32,199 bases of DNA from Clostridia bacterium (GTDB taxonomy: Bacteria > Bacillota > Clostridia > Christensenellales > SZUA-584): positions 1-32,199 of the forward strand of contig QKIQ01000130.1 in assembly GCA_003249555.1 (NCBI GenBank). Reading direction: 5' to 3'. The position numbers were made by a program, and so were the translations under genes. Shown here piece by piece: positions 23,148-32,199 of this stretch. A model generated the notes under the pieces. The model worked only from the letters and a program-made list of their open reading frames with translations, was not told where the DNA came from and did not search any database. Within the stretch, counting starts at the first letter, position 1, and every line of letters begins with the position of its first letter.

Positions 23148-26100
23148 ATGGTGCATGAAGTCAATTATGAAAAGCGAAGCAGGATGAGCTTTTCGAAGAT
23201 CGAAGAAGTCCTGGATATGCCGGATCTGATAGAGATCCAAAAGAACTCATACAATTCATTTTTAGAGACCGGACTTAGAGAGGTACTTAATGATATTTCT
23301 CCTATCACCGATTATTCAGAGAATCTGATTCTTGAATTTGTTGACTACTATATTGAAAACAAGCCCAAGTATTCTGTCGAGGAATGCAAAGAAAGGGACG
23401 TGAATTTTGCTGCGCCCTTGAAGGTGATTGTGCGACTCATCAACAAAGAGACGGGCGAGATGAAGGAACAGGAAGTGTTCATGGGCGATTTTCCGCTTAT
23501 GACGGAAAAGGGTACATTTATCATCAACGGTGCCGAACGCGTCATTGTCAGCCAGCTTGTTCGTTCTCCCGGCGTCTATTTTGACGTTGCCATCGACAAG
23601 TCGGGCAAAAATCTGTATTCGGCCACGGTGATTCCGAACCGCGGTGCCTGGCTTGAATATGAAACCGACTCTAACGACTGCTACTGGGTGCGCGTGGACA
23701 GAACACGCAAACTGCCAATGACGGTGCTGATGCGCGCTATGGGCTGCGGTACGAACCAGCAGATCATCAATCTTTTCGGCGATGAAGATTTTTTACAGGC
23801 CACATTTAAAAAAGATGGCGGACAGAGCGTAGAGGACGGTCTTATCGAAATCTACCGGCGTTTGCGTCCGGGTGAGCCGCCCACAGTGGAAAGCGCGCGG
23901 ATGCTGATTGATTCTTTATTCTTTGACCCGAGACGGTATGACCTGGCGAGGGTTGGCCGTTATAAATATAATAAGAAGCTTTCGATCGCTGATCGCATTG
24001 AAGGCCACAAAAGCGCTGATAACATTGTCTCAGAAGACGGTGAACTTCTGGCTCCTAAAGGCGAAGTGATCTCGCGCGATGCGGCGGCGCAGATTGAAGC
24101 GGCCGGCATCAACAGCGTGACGCTGCTGATCGGTGAAACCGAAGTAAAGGTGTTGGGCAACAACTTCGTATATGCAAACAGCCACCTGTCGTTTGATCCT
24201 GCGAGCGTGGGTATCAATGAAAAGGTGCATTACCCGACATTAAAAGCGATTATCGATGAATTCGGCAGCGATGAGGATGAGCTTAAAAAACAGATCAAGA
24301 GCAGCATTGACAAGCTAATTCCCAAGCATATTATTGTAGACGATATCATGGCTTCCATGAACTATGAAATGGGGCTCAAATATGGCCTGGGCCGCACGGA
24401 TGACATTGACCACCTTGGCAACAGACGCCTTAGAAGCGTGGGTGAGCTGCTTCAGAACCAGATTCGCGTTGGTTTGTCGAGGCTGGAGCGTGTGGTCAGG
24501 GAGCGCATGTCCATTCAGGATATGGATGTGGCGACGCCCTCCAACCTAATCAATATTCGTCCGGTTACAGCGGCGATTAAAGAGTTTTTCGGTTCTTCGC
24601 AGCTATCGCAGTTTATGGATCAGACGAATCCGCTGGCAGAGCTTACTCATAAACGCCGTTTGTCGGCACTGGGCCCCGGCGGCTTGAATCGTGAGCGCGC
24701 GTCGTTCGACGTTCGCGACGTTCACCACACGCATTATGGCCGTATGTGCCCGATAGAGACGCCTGAAGGTCCCAATATCGGCCTTATCGGCTCGCTGTCT
24801 ACATTTGCGCGTATCAACGAGTACGGTTTTATTGAATCTCCGTACCGCAACATTGATAAGAAAAACAAAATTGTGACGGAGGACATCGTCTACTTAACGG
24901 CGGATGAAGAGGATAAATACGTGGTGGCGCAGGCCAATGAGCCCATCGGAGAAGACGGCTACTTTGCGCATACCCGTGTTATGTCGCGCCGGCAGGAGGA
25001 GATTGTTGAAGTGGCGCGCGAAGAGGTTGACCTCATGGACGTTTCTCCAAAGCAGGTTGTCTCTGTCGCCACCGCGCTGATACCGTTCTTGGAAAACGAC
25101 GATGCGAACCGCGCGCTCATGGGATCTAACATGCAGCGTCAGGCGGTGCCGCTGACCATTCCCGAAGCGCCTATTGTGGGTACGGGCATGGAGCACAAGG
25201 CCGCCAAAGATTCGGGCGCGGTTGTCCGGGCTTATGAAGACGGCATTGTCAAGAGCGTGTCCGCCGACAGGATTCTTGTTCAAGAAGATAAACAGATAAG
25301 AGAATATAAGCTGATAAAATTCTCCCGCTCCAATCAGGGTACCTGCATCAATCAGTATCCGTTTGTCAAAACGGGAGAGAGAGTCACAAAGGGACAGATT
25401 ATCGCGGATGGGCCGTCCACAGAAATGGGCGAGCTTGCGCTTGGGCGCAACGTGCTGGTCGGCTTCATGACATGGGAAGGTTACAACTACGAGGACGCAA
25501 TCCTCATCAGCGAGCGGTTGGTTCGCGACGATGTGTTTACATCCATCCATATTGAAGGCTACGAAGCCGAAGCGCGTGACACCAAGCTGGGACCTGAAGA
25601 GATTACACGAGATATCCCCAACGTGGGCGAAGACGCGCTTAAGAATCTTGATGAACGCGGTATTATCCGCATCGGTGCCGAGGTGCGTGCGGGAGATATT
25701 CTTGTCGGCAAGGTGACGCCCAAGGGCGAAACAGAGCTGACGGCGGAGGAACGCCTGCTGCGCGCGATATTCGGCGAAAAAGCGCGCGAGGTCAGAGATA
25801 CATCCCTTCGCGTACCGCACGGTGAAGAAGGTATCGTTGTCGATATCAAGGTGTTTACGCGTGAAAACAAGGATGAATTGACAGCAGGTGTCAACAAGCT
25901 GGTGCGCGTATATATCGCTCAGAAGCGCAAGATTTCTGTGGGTGATAAAATGGCCGGACGCCACGGGAACAAGGGTGTTATTTCTAGGATACTGCCCGTG
26001 GAGGATATGCCGTTCCTGCCGGATGGCACGCCGCTTGATATCGTGCTGAATCCGCTCGGTGTCCCGTCCCGTATGAATATCGGTCAGGTGCTGGAAGTGC

Positions 26101-27098
26101 ATCTTGGCTATGTCGCAAAGGCGTTGGGATGGCGTATCGCCACACCCGTTTTCGATGGGGCGACAGAGGACGACATCATGGAGCTCTTTAAGCAGCAGGG
26201 TATGGAGCCGGATGGCAAGACGGCGCTATATGACGGTCGCAGCGGCGAACCGTTTGAAAACCGAGTGACTGTCGGTTACATGTACATATTAAAGCTTCAC
26301 CATCTTGTGGACGATAAGATACACGCACGTTCCACAGGGCCTTACTCGCTGGTTACGCAGCAGCCTCTGGGAGGTAAGGCGCAGTTCGGCGGGCAGCGTT
26401 TCGGTGAGATGGAAGTGTGGGCGCTTGAGGCATACGGCGCGGCAAATACGCTGCAGGAGATACTCACCGTGAAATCGGACGACGTGGTGGGCCGCGTGAA
26501 AACGTATGAAGCCATCGTGAAGGGTGAAAATATCCCCGAACCCGGCGTTCCCGAGTCGTTCAAGGTCCTCATCAAGGAGATGCAGTCGCTCTCGCTGGAT
26601 GTGAAGGTGTTGGGTGACGTGGGCGAAGAGATTGCCATCAGGGAAAGCGTGGAAGATGATATCTCCGGCCTTGAAGTGAATATTGAAGGCGCTGAACGCG
26701 ATGCGTCGGAAAAACGGGCAGAAAAATCCCGCGAGGATGATTTCTCGAACCTGAGCTTTGACGAGCTTGACGTGCCGGATATTGATGATTTGGATGATGA
26801 CATCGAATTTGAAAAACCGAAGAGCCGCCGCAACAAGGACGACGATGGCAATGGCTTTGACGATGACGATGACGATGACGATTTCGATGACGATTTCGAT
26901 GATGACGATGCGGATGCCGATTCTGACGACGATAATGCGTACGAAAAAGATGGTTTTGAGGACAGTGATGATAACATCGATTACGATAAGAAATATTCGG
27001 ATGATGATTTTGACGATTTAGAGATCGAATCTCTCGACGGCCTGATTGAGGATGAAGACAGGCTGTACGATGATGATTACGATGACGACAAAGAATAG
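23148..27098 (+). CDS. rpoB: RNA polymerase beta subunit with long acidic C-terminal tail
   Basis: 1316 residues. The ATG at 23148 matches clostridial RpoB starts ([20 protein letters not shown]); a GTG at 23133 is too close to AGGAG. All core regions are present: [14 protein letters not shown], the fork/rifampicin region [20 protein letters not shown] then [67 protein letters not shown] and the C-terminal [20 protein letters not shown]. Rifampicin-contact residues are wild-type, so sensitivity is expected. After the core (about residue 1164) comes an extension of about 150 residues, roughly half Asp or Glu, absent from Bacillus RpoB (1193 residues). It is predicted to be disordered. rpoC follows after 37 bases. 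Confidence 0.98.
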   Translation: MVHEVNYEKRSRMSFSKIEEVLDMPDLIEIQKNSYNSFLETGLREVLNDISPITDYSENLILEFVDYYIENKPKYSVEECKERDVNFAAPLKVIVRLINKETGEMKEQEVFMGDFPLMTEKGTFIINGAERVIVSQLVRSPGVYFDVAIDKSGKNLYSATVIPNRGAWLEYETDSNDCYWVRVDRTRKLPMTVLMRAMGCGTNQQIINLFGDEDFLQATFKKDGGQSVEDGLIEIYRRLRPGEPPTVESARMLIDSLFFDPRRYDLARVGRYKYNKKLSIADRIEGHKSADNIVSEDGELLAPKGEVISRDAAAQIEAAGINSVTLLIGETEVKVLGNNFVYANSHLSFDPASVGINEKVHYPTLKAIIDEFGSDEDELKKQIKSSIDKLIPKHIIVDDIMASMNYEMGLKYGLGRTDDIDHLGNRRLRSVGELLQNQIRVGLSRLERVVRERMSIQDMDVATPSNLINIRPVTAAIKEFFGSSQLSQFMDQTNPLAELTHKRRLSALGPGGLNRERASFDVRDVHHTHYGRMCPIETPEGPNIGLIGSLSTFARINEYGFIESPYRNIDKKNKIVTEDIVYLTADEEDKYVVAQANEPIGEDGYFAHTRVMSRRQEEIVEVAREEVDLMDVSPKQVVSVATALIPFLENDDANRALMGSNMQRQAVPLTIPEAPIVGTGMEHKAAKDSGAVVRAYEDGIVKSVSADRILVQEDKQIREYKLIKFSRSNQGTCINQYPFVKTGERVTKGQIIADGPSTEMGELALGRNVLVGFMTWEGYNYEDAILISERLVRDDVFTSIHIEGYEAEARDTKLGPEEITRDIPNVGEDALKNLDERGIIRIGAEVRAGDILVGKVTPKGETELTAEERLLRAIFGEKAREVRDTSLRVPHGEEGIVVDIKVFTRENKDELTAGVNKLVRVYIAQKRKISVGDKMAGRHGNKGVISRILPVEDMPFLPDGTPLDIVLNPLGVPSRMNIGQVLEVHLGYVAKALGWRIATPVFDGATEDDIMELFKQQGMEPDGKTALYDGRSGEPFENRVTVGYMYILKLHHLVDDKIHARSTGPYSLVTQQPLGGKAQFGGQRFGEMEVWALEAYGAANTLQEILTVKSDDVVGRVKTYEAIVKGENIPEPGVPESFKVLIKEMQSLSLDVKVLGDVGEEIAIRESVEDDISGLEVNIEGAERDASEKRAEKSREDDFSNLSFDELDVPDIDDLDDDIEFEKPKSRRNKDDDGNGFDDDDDDDDFDDDFDDDDADADSDDDNAYEKDGFEDSDDNIDYDKKYSDDDFDDLEIESLDGLIEDEDRLYDDDYDDDKE
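26859..26909 (+). repeat. GACGAT microsatellite inside the rpoB tail
   Basis: Four perfect GACGAT units (26859-26882) are followed by TTCGAT-GACGAT-TTCGAT-GATGACGAT. The repeat encodes the Asp8 run and FDDD motifs. Triplet periodicity means slippage would lengthen or shorten the Asp run without a frameshift. Confidence 0.85.
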
Positions 27099-27135
27099 TA
27101 AGTTTTTTTGGCATATATGAGAGGAGAGGAATTAT

Positions 27136-30100
27136 TTGTTCGAACTTGGCAATTTTGATTCCATTCAGATTGGTTTGGCGTCCCCGGAGAAGATTAGAGA
27201 GTGGTCGAGAGGCGAGGTAAAAAAGCCTGAAACCATCAATTACCGCACACTCAAACCCGAAAAAGACGGCCTTTTTTGTGAACGTATTTTCGGGCCTACA
27301 AAGGACTGGGAGTGCCATTGCGGACGCTATAAGCGCGTGCGTTACAAGGGCATTATCTGCGACAAGTGCGGTGTTGAGGTGACGCGTGCCAAAGTGCGCC
27401 GTGAGCGCATGGGTCACATTGAGTTGGCCGCACCGGTGTCTCACATTTGGTATTTCAAGGGCATTCCGTCGCGCATGGGGCTGCTGCTCGACATGTCTCC
27501 GCGAGACCTCGAAAAGGTGCTGTATTTTGCATCGTTCGTTGTCACAGACCCTGGAAACACGCCGCTAGAGTATAAGCAGCTTTTAAACGACAAGGAACTG
27601 CGCGAAAGCCAGGAAAAATACGGTGAAGACGCGTTTGTGGCCAAGATGGGCGCTGAAGGCGTCAAAGATCTGCTTAAGAAGATCGACCTTGATAAGGCGT
27701 CTCGGGAGCTCAAAAAAGAGCTGGAGAGCTGCACCGGACAAAAACGTGTCCGTGCCGTCAAACGGCTTGAGGTCGTGGAAGCGTTTCGTCAGTCGGGCAA
27801 TAAGCCCGAATGGATAATACTCGATTGCGTTCCGATTATTCCGCCGGAGCTGCGGCCTATGGTTCAGTTGGACGGTGGACGGTTTGCCACGAGCGATCTG
27901 AACGATCTTTACCGCCGCGTCATCAACCGTAACAATCGATTAAACAGACTGCTGGCACTGCGCGCGCCGGATATCATTGTGCGCAACGAAAAGCGTATGC
28001 TTCAGGAGGCTGTGGATGCGCTGATTGACAACGGACGCCGCGGACGTCCCGTAACGGGTCCCGGCAACAGACCGCTAAAGTCGCTTTCCGACATGCTTCG
28101 CGGCAAGCAGGGCCGGTTCCGCCAAAATCTGCTCGGCAAACGCGTTGACTACAGCGGCCGAAGCGTTATCGTTGTGGGACCGGATCTTAAGATGTATCAG
28201 TGTGGTCTTCCCAAAGAAATGGCGCTGGAGCTTTTTAAGCCCTTTGTCATGAAAAAACTTGTGGAAGACGGTCTTGCTCATAATATCAAAAGCGCCAAGC
28301 GTATGGTGGAGCGCGTAAGAAACGAAGTTTGGGGTGCGCTTGAAACGGTGATTAAGGATCACCCTGTGCTCCTTAACCGCGCGCCTACGCTGCATCGTCT
28401 CGGCATTCAGGCGTTTGAGCCCGTACTGGTTGAAGGCAAGGCGCTTAAGCTGCATCCGCTTGTTTGTACCGCATACAACGCGGACTTTGACGGCGATCAG
28501 ATGGCTGTACACGTGCCACTGTCTGTGGAGGCGCAGGCCGAGTGCCGTTTTCTCATGCTGGCAGCGAACAACATACTAAAGCCGCAGGATGGTAAACCGG
28601 TGGTCAGTCCCACGCAGGACATGGTTATCGGCAGCTATTATCTGACAATACATCGCGAAGGTGCGAAGGGTGAGGGACAATATTTCTCGTCGCCGGAAGA
28701 AGCTGTGCTTGCTTATCAAACGGAACAGATTGCACTTCAGGCGATGGTCAATGTGCGGTATACCAAAATAATCAACGGCGAGAAGCGCAGCAAGATGCTA
28801 AAGACTACGCCCGGCCGTATCATATTCAACGAAGCGATTCCTCAGAATCTGGGTTTTGTGGATAGAACACAGGAAGACAGTGAGTTTTTACTTGAAGTCG
28901 ATTTTCTTGTGGGTAAAAAGCAGCTTGGAAAAATCGTGGATTTTTGCTATAGAAAGCATGGCGAGACAAAGACGGCGGCAATGCTTGACGAAATCAAACG
29001 TCTCGGCTTCCATTATTCTACGGTGGGCGCCATCACAATCAGCGTGAGCGATATTGTGATTCCCGAAGCGAAGGCAAAATATATTCAGAGCGCCGAGGAA
29101 AGAGTTGTCGAGATTGAAAAGAAGTTTAAAAGAGGGTTCCTCACAAATAAAGAAAGAAAAGAAAACGTCATCAAGGTGTGGGCGGATACCACGAACCTTG
29201 TGACCGACGCGCTGATGGACGGATTGAGCGAATTCAACCCGGTATACATGATGGCTAACTCGGGCGCGAGAGGTTCAACCAATCAGATTCGTCAGCTGGC
29301 CGGTATGCGCGGTCTCATGGCAGACCCGTCTGGTGCAATCATTGAGATCCCCATTCGCGCAAACTTCCGTGAAGGTCTCACTGTTCTCGAGTTCTTCATT
29401 TCGACGCACGGCGCCAGAAAAGGTCTTGCGGACACGGCGCTACGTACCGCGGACTCAGGTTACTTAACGCGCCGTCTCGTGGACGTCAGCCAAGACGTAA
29501 TCGTCAGAGAGCATGACTGCCTTAAGGAAGGCGATTCTGTGAGAGGCGTTTGGGTTGAAGATGTAGTTGAAGGAAAAGAAGTCATCGAGCCGTTTATCGA
29601 CAGAATCGGGGGCCGATACGCAGCAGCGGATGTTGTAGATCCCAAAACGGGCGAAATCATTGTTCGCACCAACGAAATGATTAGCTTCGATCATTGCCGC
29701 CGTATCGAGGCGGCGGGCATCAAGGGTGCCTTCATCCGTTCGGTGCTGACATGCAAGACGCAGCATGGCGTTTGCTCAAAGTGCTATGGCGCAGATATGT
29801 CATCCGGCAAGACGGTCAGCATTGGGGAAGCGGTGGGTATCATCGCCGCTCAGTCCATCGGTGAACCGGGAACACAGCTGACGATGCGTACGTTCCATAC
29901 GGGCGGTGTCGCCGGTGAAGATATTACGCACGGTCTGCCGCGTGTTGAAGAGCTTTTTGAGGCGAGAAAGCCCAAAGGTCTTGCTGTTATCAGTGAGATA
30001 GCGGGAACAGTCTCTGTGGGTGACAACCGCAAAAAGCAGGAGGTCACAGTGACGAGCGAAGACGGTTTGGCAGAAGTATATTCGATACCGTTTGGTTCGC

Positions 30101-30750
30101 GTATCAAGGTAAAAGAAGGCGATGTGATTGAAGCGGGTGACGAACTCACTGAGGGCTCTATTAACCCCAACGATATATTAAAAATCAAAGGTGCCAAGGG
30201 CGTTCAGAACTATCTGCTAAAAGAGGTTCAGATGGTTTACCGCCTGCAGGGCGTGGAAATTTCCGACAAGCACATTGAGGTGATCATTCGTCAGATGCTC
30301 AAGAAGTGCAAAATCGAGGACGCGGGAGATACCGAACTGCTGCCCGGTTCGTTGGTGGATATTCATCAGTTTGATTCCGAAAACGAGCGCATGATCCGCG
30401 AGGGCAAAAAGCCCGCGACAGCTAAGCGCGTTTTGCTTGGTATTACGAAGGCTTCGCTGGCCACAGATTCGTTCTTGTCCGCCGCGTCGTTCCAGGAGAC
30501 AACAAGAGTGCTCACGGAAGCTGCCATAAAGGGCAAGTCCGATCCGCTGCTGGGTCTTAAGGAAAACGTCATTATCGGCAAGCTGATACCGGCGGGTACG
30601 GGCATGAAACGGTATAAAAACATTGACGTGATAAAGAACATACTGAATGAAGACATAGCGCCTGAGCTTAGCGGACACGACACACAGTATACAAGCGCTT
30701 TGCTGGATGGATATCATGATCCGGCGGATTTGAACGCTGAGTTGTTGTAG
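27136..30750 (+). CDS. rpoC: RNA polymerase beta' subunit
   Basis: 1204 residues from a TTG at 27136, behind GAGGAGAGGA; the N-terminus [20 protein letters not shown] matches other clostridial RpoC. The N-terminal zinc site is in [20 protein letters not shown]. The catalytic magnesium loop is [17 protein letters not shown]. The switch/bridge region includes [15 protein letters not shown] and [20 protein letters not shown]. The second zinc site is [15 protein letters not shown], and the trigger/jaw end has [20 protein letters not shown]. No extra large insertion or acidic tail is seen, unlike RpoB. The length is close to that of Bacillus RpoC (1199). Confidence 0.98.
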   Translation: MFELGNFDSIQIGLASPEKIREWSRGEVKKPETINYRTLKPEKDGLFCERIFGPTKDWECHCGRYKRVRYKGIICDKCGVEVTRAKVRRERMGHIELAAPVSHIWYFKGIPSRMGLLLDMSPRDLEKVLYFASFVVTDPGNTPLEYKQLLNDKELRESQEKYGEDAFVAKMGAEGVKDLLKKIDLDKASRELKKELESCTGQKRVRAVKRLEVVEAFRQSGNKPEWIILDCVPIIPPELRPMVQLDGGRFATSDLNDLYRRVINRNNRLNRLLALRAPDIIVRNEKRMLQEAVDALIDNGRRGRPVTGPGNRPLKSLSDMLRGKQGRFRQNLLGKRVDYSGRSVIVVGPDLKMYQCGLPKEMALELFKPFVMKKLVEDGLAHNIKSAKRMVERVRNEVWGALETVIKDHPVLLNRAPTLHRLGIQAFEPVLVEGKALKLHPLVCTAYNADFDGDQMAVHVPLSVEAQAECRFLMLAANNILKPQDGKPVVSPTQDMVIGSYYLTIHREGAKGEGQYFSSPEEAVLAYQTEQIALQAMVNVRYTKIINGEKRSKMLKTTPGRIIFNEAIPQNLGFVDRTQEDSEFLLEVDFLVGKKQLGKIVDFCYRKHGETKTAAMLDEIKRLGFHYSTVGAITISVSDIVIPEAKAKYIQSAEERVVEIEKKFKRGFLTNKERKENVIKVWADTTNLVTDALMDGLSEFNPVYMMANSGARGSTNQIRQLAGMRGLMADPSGAIIEIPIRANFREGLTVLEFFISTHGARKGLADTALRTADSGYLTRRLVDVSQDVIVREHDCLKEGDSVRGVWVEDVVEGKEVIEPFIDRIGGRYAAADVVDPKTGEIIVRTNEMISFDHCRRIEAAGIKGAFIRSVLTCKTQHGVCSKCYGADMSSGKTVSIGEAVGIIAAQSIGEPGTQLTMRTFHTGGVAGEDITHGLPRVEELFEARKPKGLAVISEIAGTVSVGDNRKKQEVTVTSEDGLAEVYSIPFGSRIKVKEGDVIEAGDELTEGSINPNDILKIKGAKGVQNYLLKEVQMVYRLQGVEISDKHIEVIIRQMLKKCKIEDAGDTELLPGSLVDIHQFDSENERMIREGKKPATAKRVLLGITKASLATDSFLSAASFQETTRVLTEAAIKGKSDPLLGLKENVIIGKLIPAGTGMKRYKNIDVIKNILNEDIAPELSGHDTQYTSALLDGYHDPADLNAELL

Positions 30751-30772
30751 CTGCTAATTTGGGGGGGTAAAA

Positions 30773-31495
30773 ATGCCGAAGAATGAAAAGTGTGTGGTCA
30801 CAGACAGCGCGCTTTGCAAATGGATCAATAAGGACTGCAAAGACTGTTATATCAATGACATGAAAGAAGAATCGGAATCAAGGAAAGTGCTCGAAGATTT
30901 TGAAGTGACGCTTTCTTTGCTACCGAAAGATTTTGACAAACTGCAGTCTGAGGAATGTTGTTTTTGCAGCGATAAACCGTTAAAGCGCTCAGGTTATGCG
31001 ACGATCGACCTTGCTCACAAAGATCCCGAACACAAGCGCGGCATGTTTTTCGGCATCGGGAAAAAGGTGCGCCAAAGAATTGGTTCGCTCGTTCCCGTAT
31101 CCATATCGATATGCGCTCAGTGCCGGAAGAACTTTCGGGTTGCCGAGTCTCTCAAATGGCTGATGATGCTTTTTTTCGGAGGCATTGCCGTCGGGCTTTG
31201 TTTTATACCGGCCATTAATGCGAACCCGGCGATTCCCTATGGCGTGATATTGCTGGGAATACTGATTGGCTATATTGCAGGAAAAATCGCATCGTCCGCT
31301 TATGTCAGCAATAAGAGCGCTCAGACGAGATTCAATGTTTTCGACATTCCTGTCTGCGCAGAGATGAAACAGAACGGATGGTTCACCGTTCAAGACGAAG
31401 GATTTGTGTCGCGTTTGTTTTTCTCCAAGAAGCCGACAATATCAAGGCTATGTGATATGGGTATAGAATTAGGGGAAAAACAGGAAGATAATTAA
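30773..31495 (+). CDS. Cys-rich two-span membrane protein downstream of rpoC; function unknown
   Basis: 240 residues. The N-terminal third has Cys clusters (C15, C22, C25; C62, C63, C65; C114, C117 as CAQC) suggesting a zinc-ribbon or similar metal site. Two membrane spans follow (about 129-147 and 155-173), then a cytosolic tail ending EKQEDN. The start ATG is preceded by a run of seven G used as Shine-Dalgarno. It begins 22 bases after rpoC with no terminator between, so it is probably cotranscribed with rpoBC. I do not recognise it; no known RNA polymerase-associated protein fits. Confidence 0.7.
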   Translation: MPKNEKCVVTDSALCKWINKDCKDCYINDMKEESESRKVLEDFEVTLSLLPKDFDKLQSEECCFCSDKPLKRSGYATIDLAHKDPEHKRGMFFGIGKKVRQRIGSLVPVSISICAQCRKNFRVAESLKWLMMLFFGGIAVGLCFIPAINANPAIPYGVILLGILIGYIAGKIASSAYVSNKSAQTRFNVFDIPVCAEMKQNGWFTVQDEGFVSRLFFSKKPTISRLCDMGIELGEKQEDN

Positions 31496-31517
31496 AAAAG
31501 TCCTTACATACAGAGGA

Positions 31518-31546
31518 TTGACAAGTATTTTGCCTGATGTTAAAAT
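31518..31546 (+). promoter_or_regulatory. Promoter of the str (rplGB-rpsL) operon
   Basis: Perfect TTGACA (31518-31523), exact 17-base spacer, TAAAAT (31541-31546) preceded by TGT. A strong promoter, 50 bases before the L7Ae-like gene. Confidence 0.85.
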
Positions 31547-31595
31547 GGCTCTGCTTGCGTTTTTTGGGCGTTGTCCGTAATGGAGGTTATGGTTT

Positions 31596-31853
31596 TTGAG
31601 TATGGTGCATGAGCTATCCGAACAGGAAAGGGTAGTGGGCTTAAAGCAGGTGATGCGTTATGCACGCATGTCAATGCTCGATAAGGTATACATCGCCAAG
31701 GATGCGGATGAGGATATCATAAACAAGGTGAAAGCAGAATGCGACAAGCATCGCATTTCCTGCGACATGACGCTGACAATGCATCAAATAGGCACATTAT
31801 GTGAAATTGAGGTTGGCAGCGCATGTGCGGGCGTTTTAAAAACGGGCAAGTAG
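31596..31853 (+). CDS. rplGB: L7Ae/L30e-family ribosomal-associated protein (YbxF-like)
   Basis: 85 residues from a TTG at 31596, nine bases after GGAGG. The core VYIAKDADEDIINKVKAECD and CEIEVGSACAGVL match the L7Ae/L30e/S12e/Gadd45 family, including Bacillus YbxF (RplGB), which binds kink-turn RNA and sits between rpoC and rpsL there too. An ATG at 31589 in another frame opens only a 7-codon ORF (MVFEYGA) overlapping the start. The protein is probably ribosome-associated or an RNA-binding accessory factor. Confidence 0.9.
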   Translation: MSMVHELSEQERVVGLKQVMRYARMSMLDKVYIAKDADEDIINKVKAECDKHRISCDMTLTMHQIGTLCEIEVGSACAGVLKTGK

Positions 31854-31859
31854 GAGATT

Positions 31860-31886
31860 ATCCCCTTATATGGGTTGCGAGGGGTT
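31860..31886 (+). other. Weak hairpin between rplGB and rpsL
   Basis: CCCCT and AGGGG can pair across about 13 bases and are followed by TTATTTATAG. It could act as a weak attenuator or processing site; no solid T run follows. Confidence 0.25.
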
Positions 31887-31929
31887 ATTTATAGACAGCT
31901 ATCACATGAAGGAGGTGAAAAAGTAAAAT

Positions 31930-32199
31930 ATGCCGACAATTAATCAGCTAGTGAAACAAGGCAGAAAGACGGCGGAATCTAAGAGCGATTCTCCTATACT
32001 CAAGCAATGCCCTCAGAAAAGAGGCGTTTGCTTAACGGTGAGGACAATGACGCCCAAGAAGCCGAATTCTGCGTTAAGAAAGATTGCAAGAGTTCGCCTG
32101 GTCAATGGCATGGAAGGTACGGCGTACATTCCTGGCATCGGCCACAATCTTCAGGAGCACTCTGTGGTGCTTATCAGAGGAGGCAGAGTGAAAGACCTG
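31930..32199 (+). CDS. rpsL: Ribosomal protein S12 (partial, runs off window end)
   Basis: The first 90 codons are visible; full S12 is about 120-140 residues. Signatures are [45 protein letters not shown] and [26 protein letters not shown] lies 14 bases before the ATG. S12 is at the decoding centre of the 30S subunit. The TPKKPNS region has the wild-type lysines, so streptomycin sensitivity is expected at that site. It is preceded by the L7Ae-like gene in the usual str operon order; rpsG and fusA presumably follow. Confidence 0.98.
   Translation, partial: MPTINQLVKQGRKTAESKSDSPILKQCPQKRGVCLTVRTMTPKKPNSALRKIARVRLVNGMEGTAYIPGIGHNLQEHSVVLIRGGRVKDL

Noticed and set aside
24600-24700. Rifampicin resistance substitutions in rpoB
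   Set aside because: The [17 protein letters not shown] and [12 protein letters not shown] residues are wild-type.
24894-26102. 402-codon minus-strand ORF inside rpoB
   Set aside because: Fully antisense to conserved RpoB core; composition (Arg, His, Asp) is that of a mirror frame.
26342-26977. Ser-rich minus-strand ORF
   Set aside because: It is the complement of the Asp-rich GAT/GAC tract of rpoB, which reads as Ser codons in reverse.

Overview
The window looks like a chromosomal segment of a low-to-moderate GC Bacillota, most likely a member of class Clostridia. The RpoB, RpoC, LysA, Noc and RlmH sequences are of the Firmicutes/Clostridia type. Shine-Dalgarno sites are strong, TTG and GTG starts are common, and several promoters have extended -10 elements. 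Housekeeping genes have fairly balanced GC; two AT-rich patches (about 2.94-5.5 kb and 15.8-18.06 kb) look like accessory insertions.

Layout. At 1-142 lies the 3' end of a group II intron (domains V and VI), next to cinA (minus strand). Then come a solitary secreted sugar-binding-like protein, an AT-rich divergent pair (a two-repeat membrane-anchored protein and an EpsG-like polymerase), and a tandem pair of membrane-anchored PQQ-type beta-propeller proteins, each with its own promoter, leader and related terminator. On the minus strand, 9.5-11.7 kb encodes a two-gene NfnAB-type electron-bifurcating transhydrogenase (the large subunit is often labelled gltA). Divergent from it is murA, followed by a DUF3784-like membrane protein.

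Next on the minus strand are noc, rlmH, a small AT-rich cluster (small membrane proteins, a MutT-type Nudix hydrolase coupled to a DUF3427/SRA-like protein, a Cys-rich small membrane protein) and walJ. The walJ, rlmH and noc genes lie near oriC in Bacillus, so the cluster appears inserted into an old neighbourhood. On the plus strand follow cobO-cobU-cobS (late adenosylcobalamin assembly), a conserved Cys-containing protein, lysA, then rpoB-rpoC, a Cys-rich membrane protein, and the start of the str operon (L7Ae-like protein, then rpsL, which runs off the window).

The most notable observations are: an Asp-rich, probably disordered tail of about 150 residues on RpoB, recalling the acidic tail of the Gram-positive delta subunit; a candidate 14-residue leader peptide plus hairpin in the rpoB leader; a hairpin separating the murA Shine-Dalgarno from its start; the coupled Nudix/DUF3427-like pair; and the propeller duplication that includes its terminator. 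I saw no CRISPR array, rRNA, tRNA or complete transposase gene.
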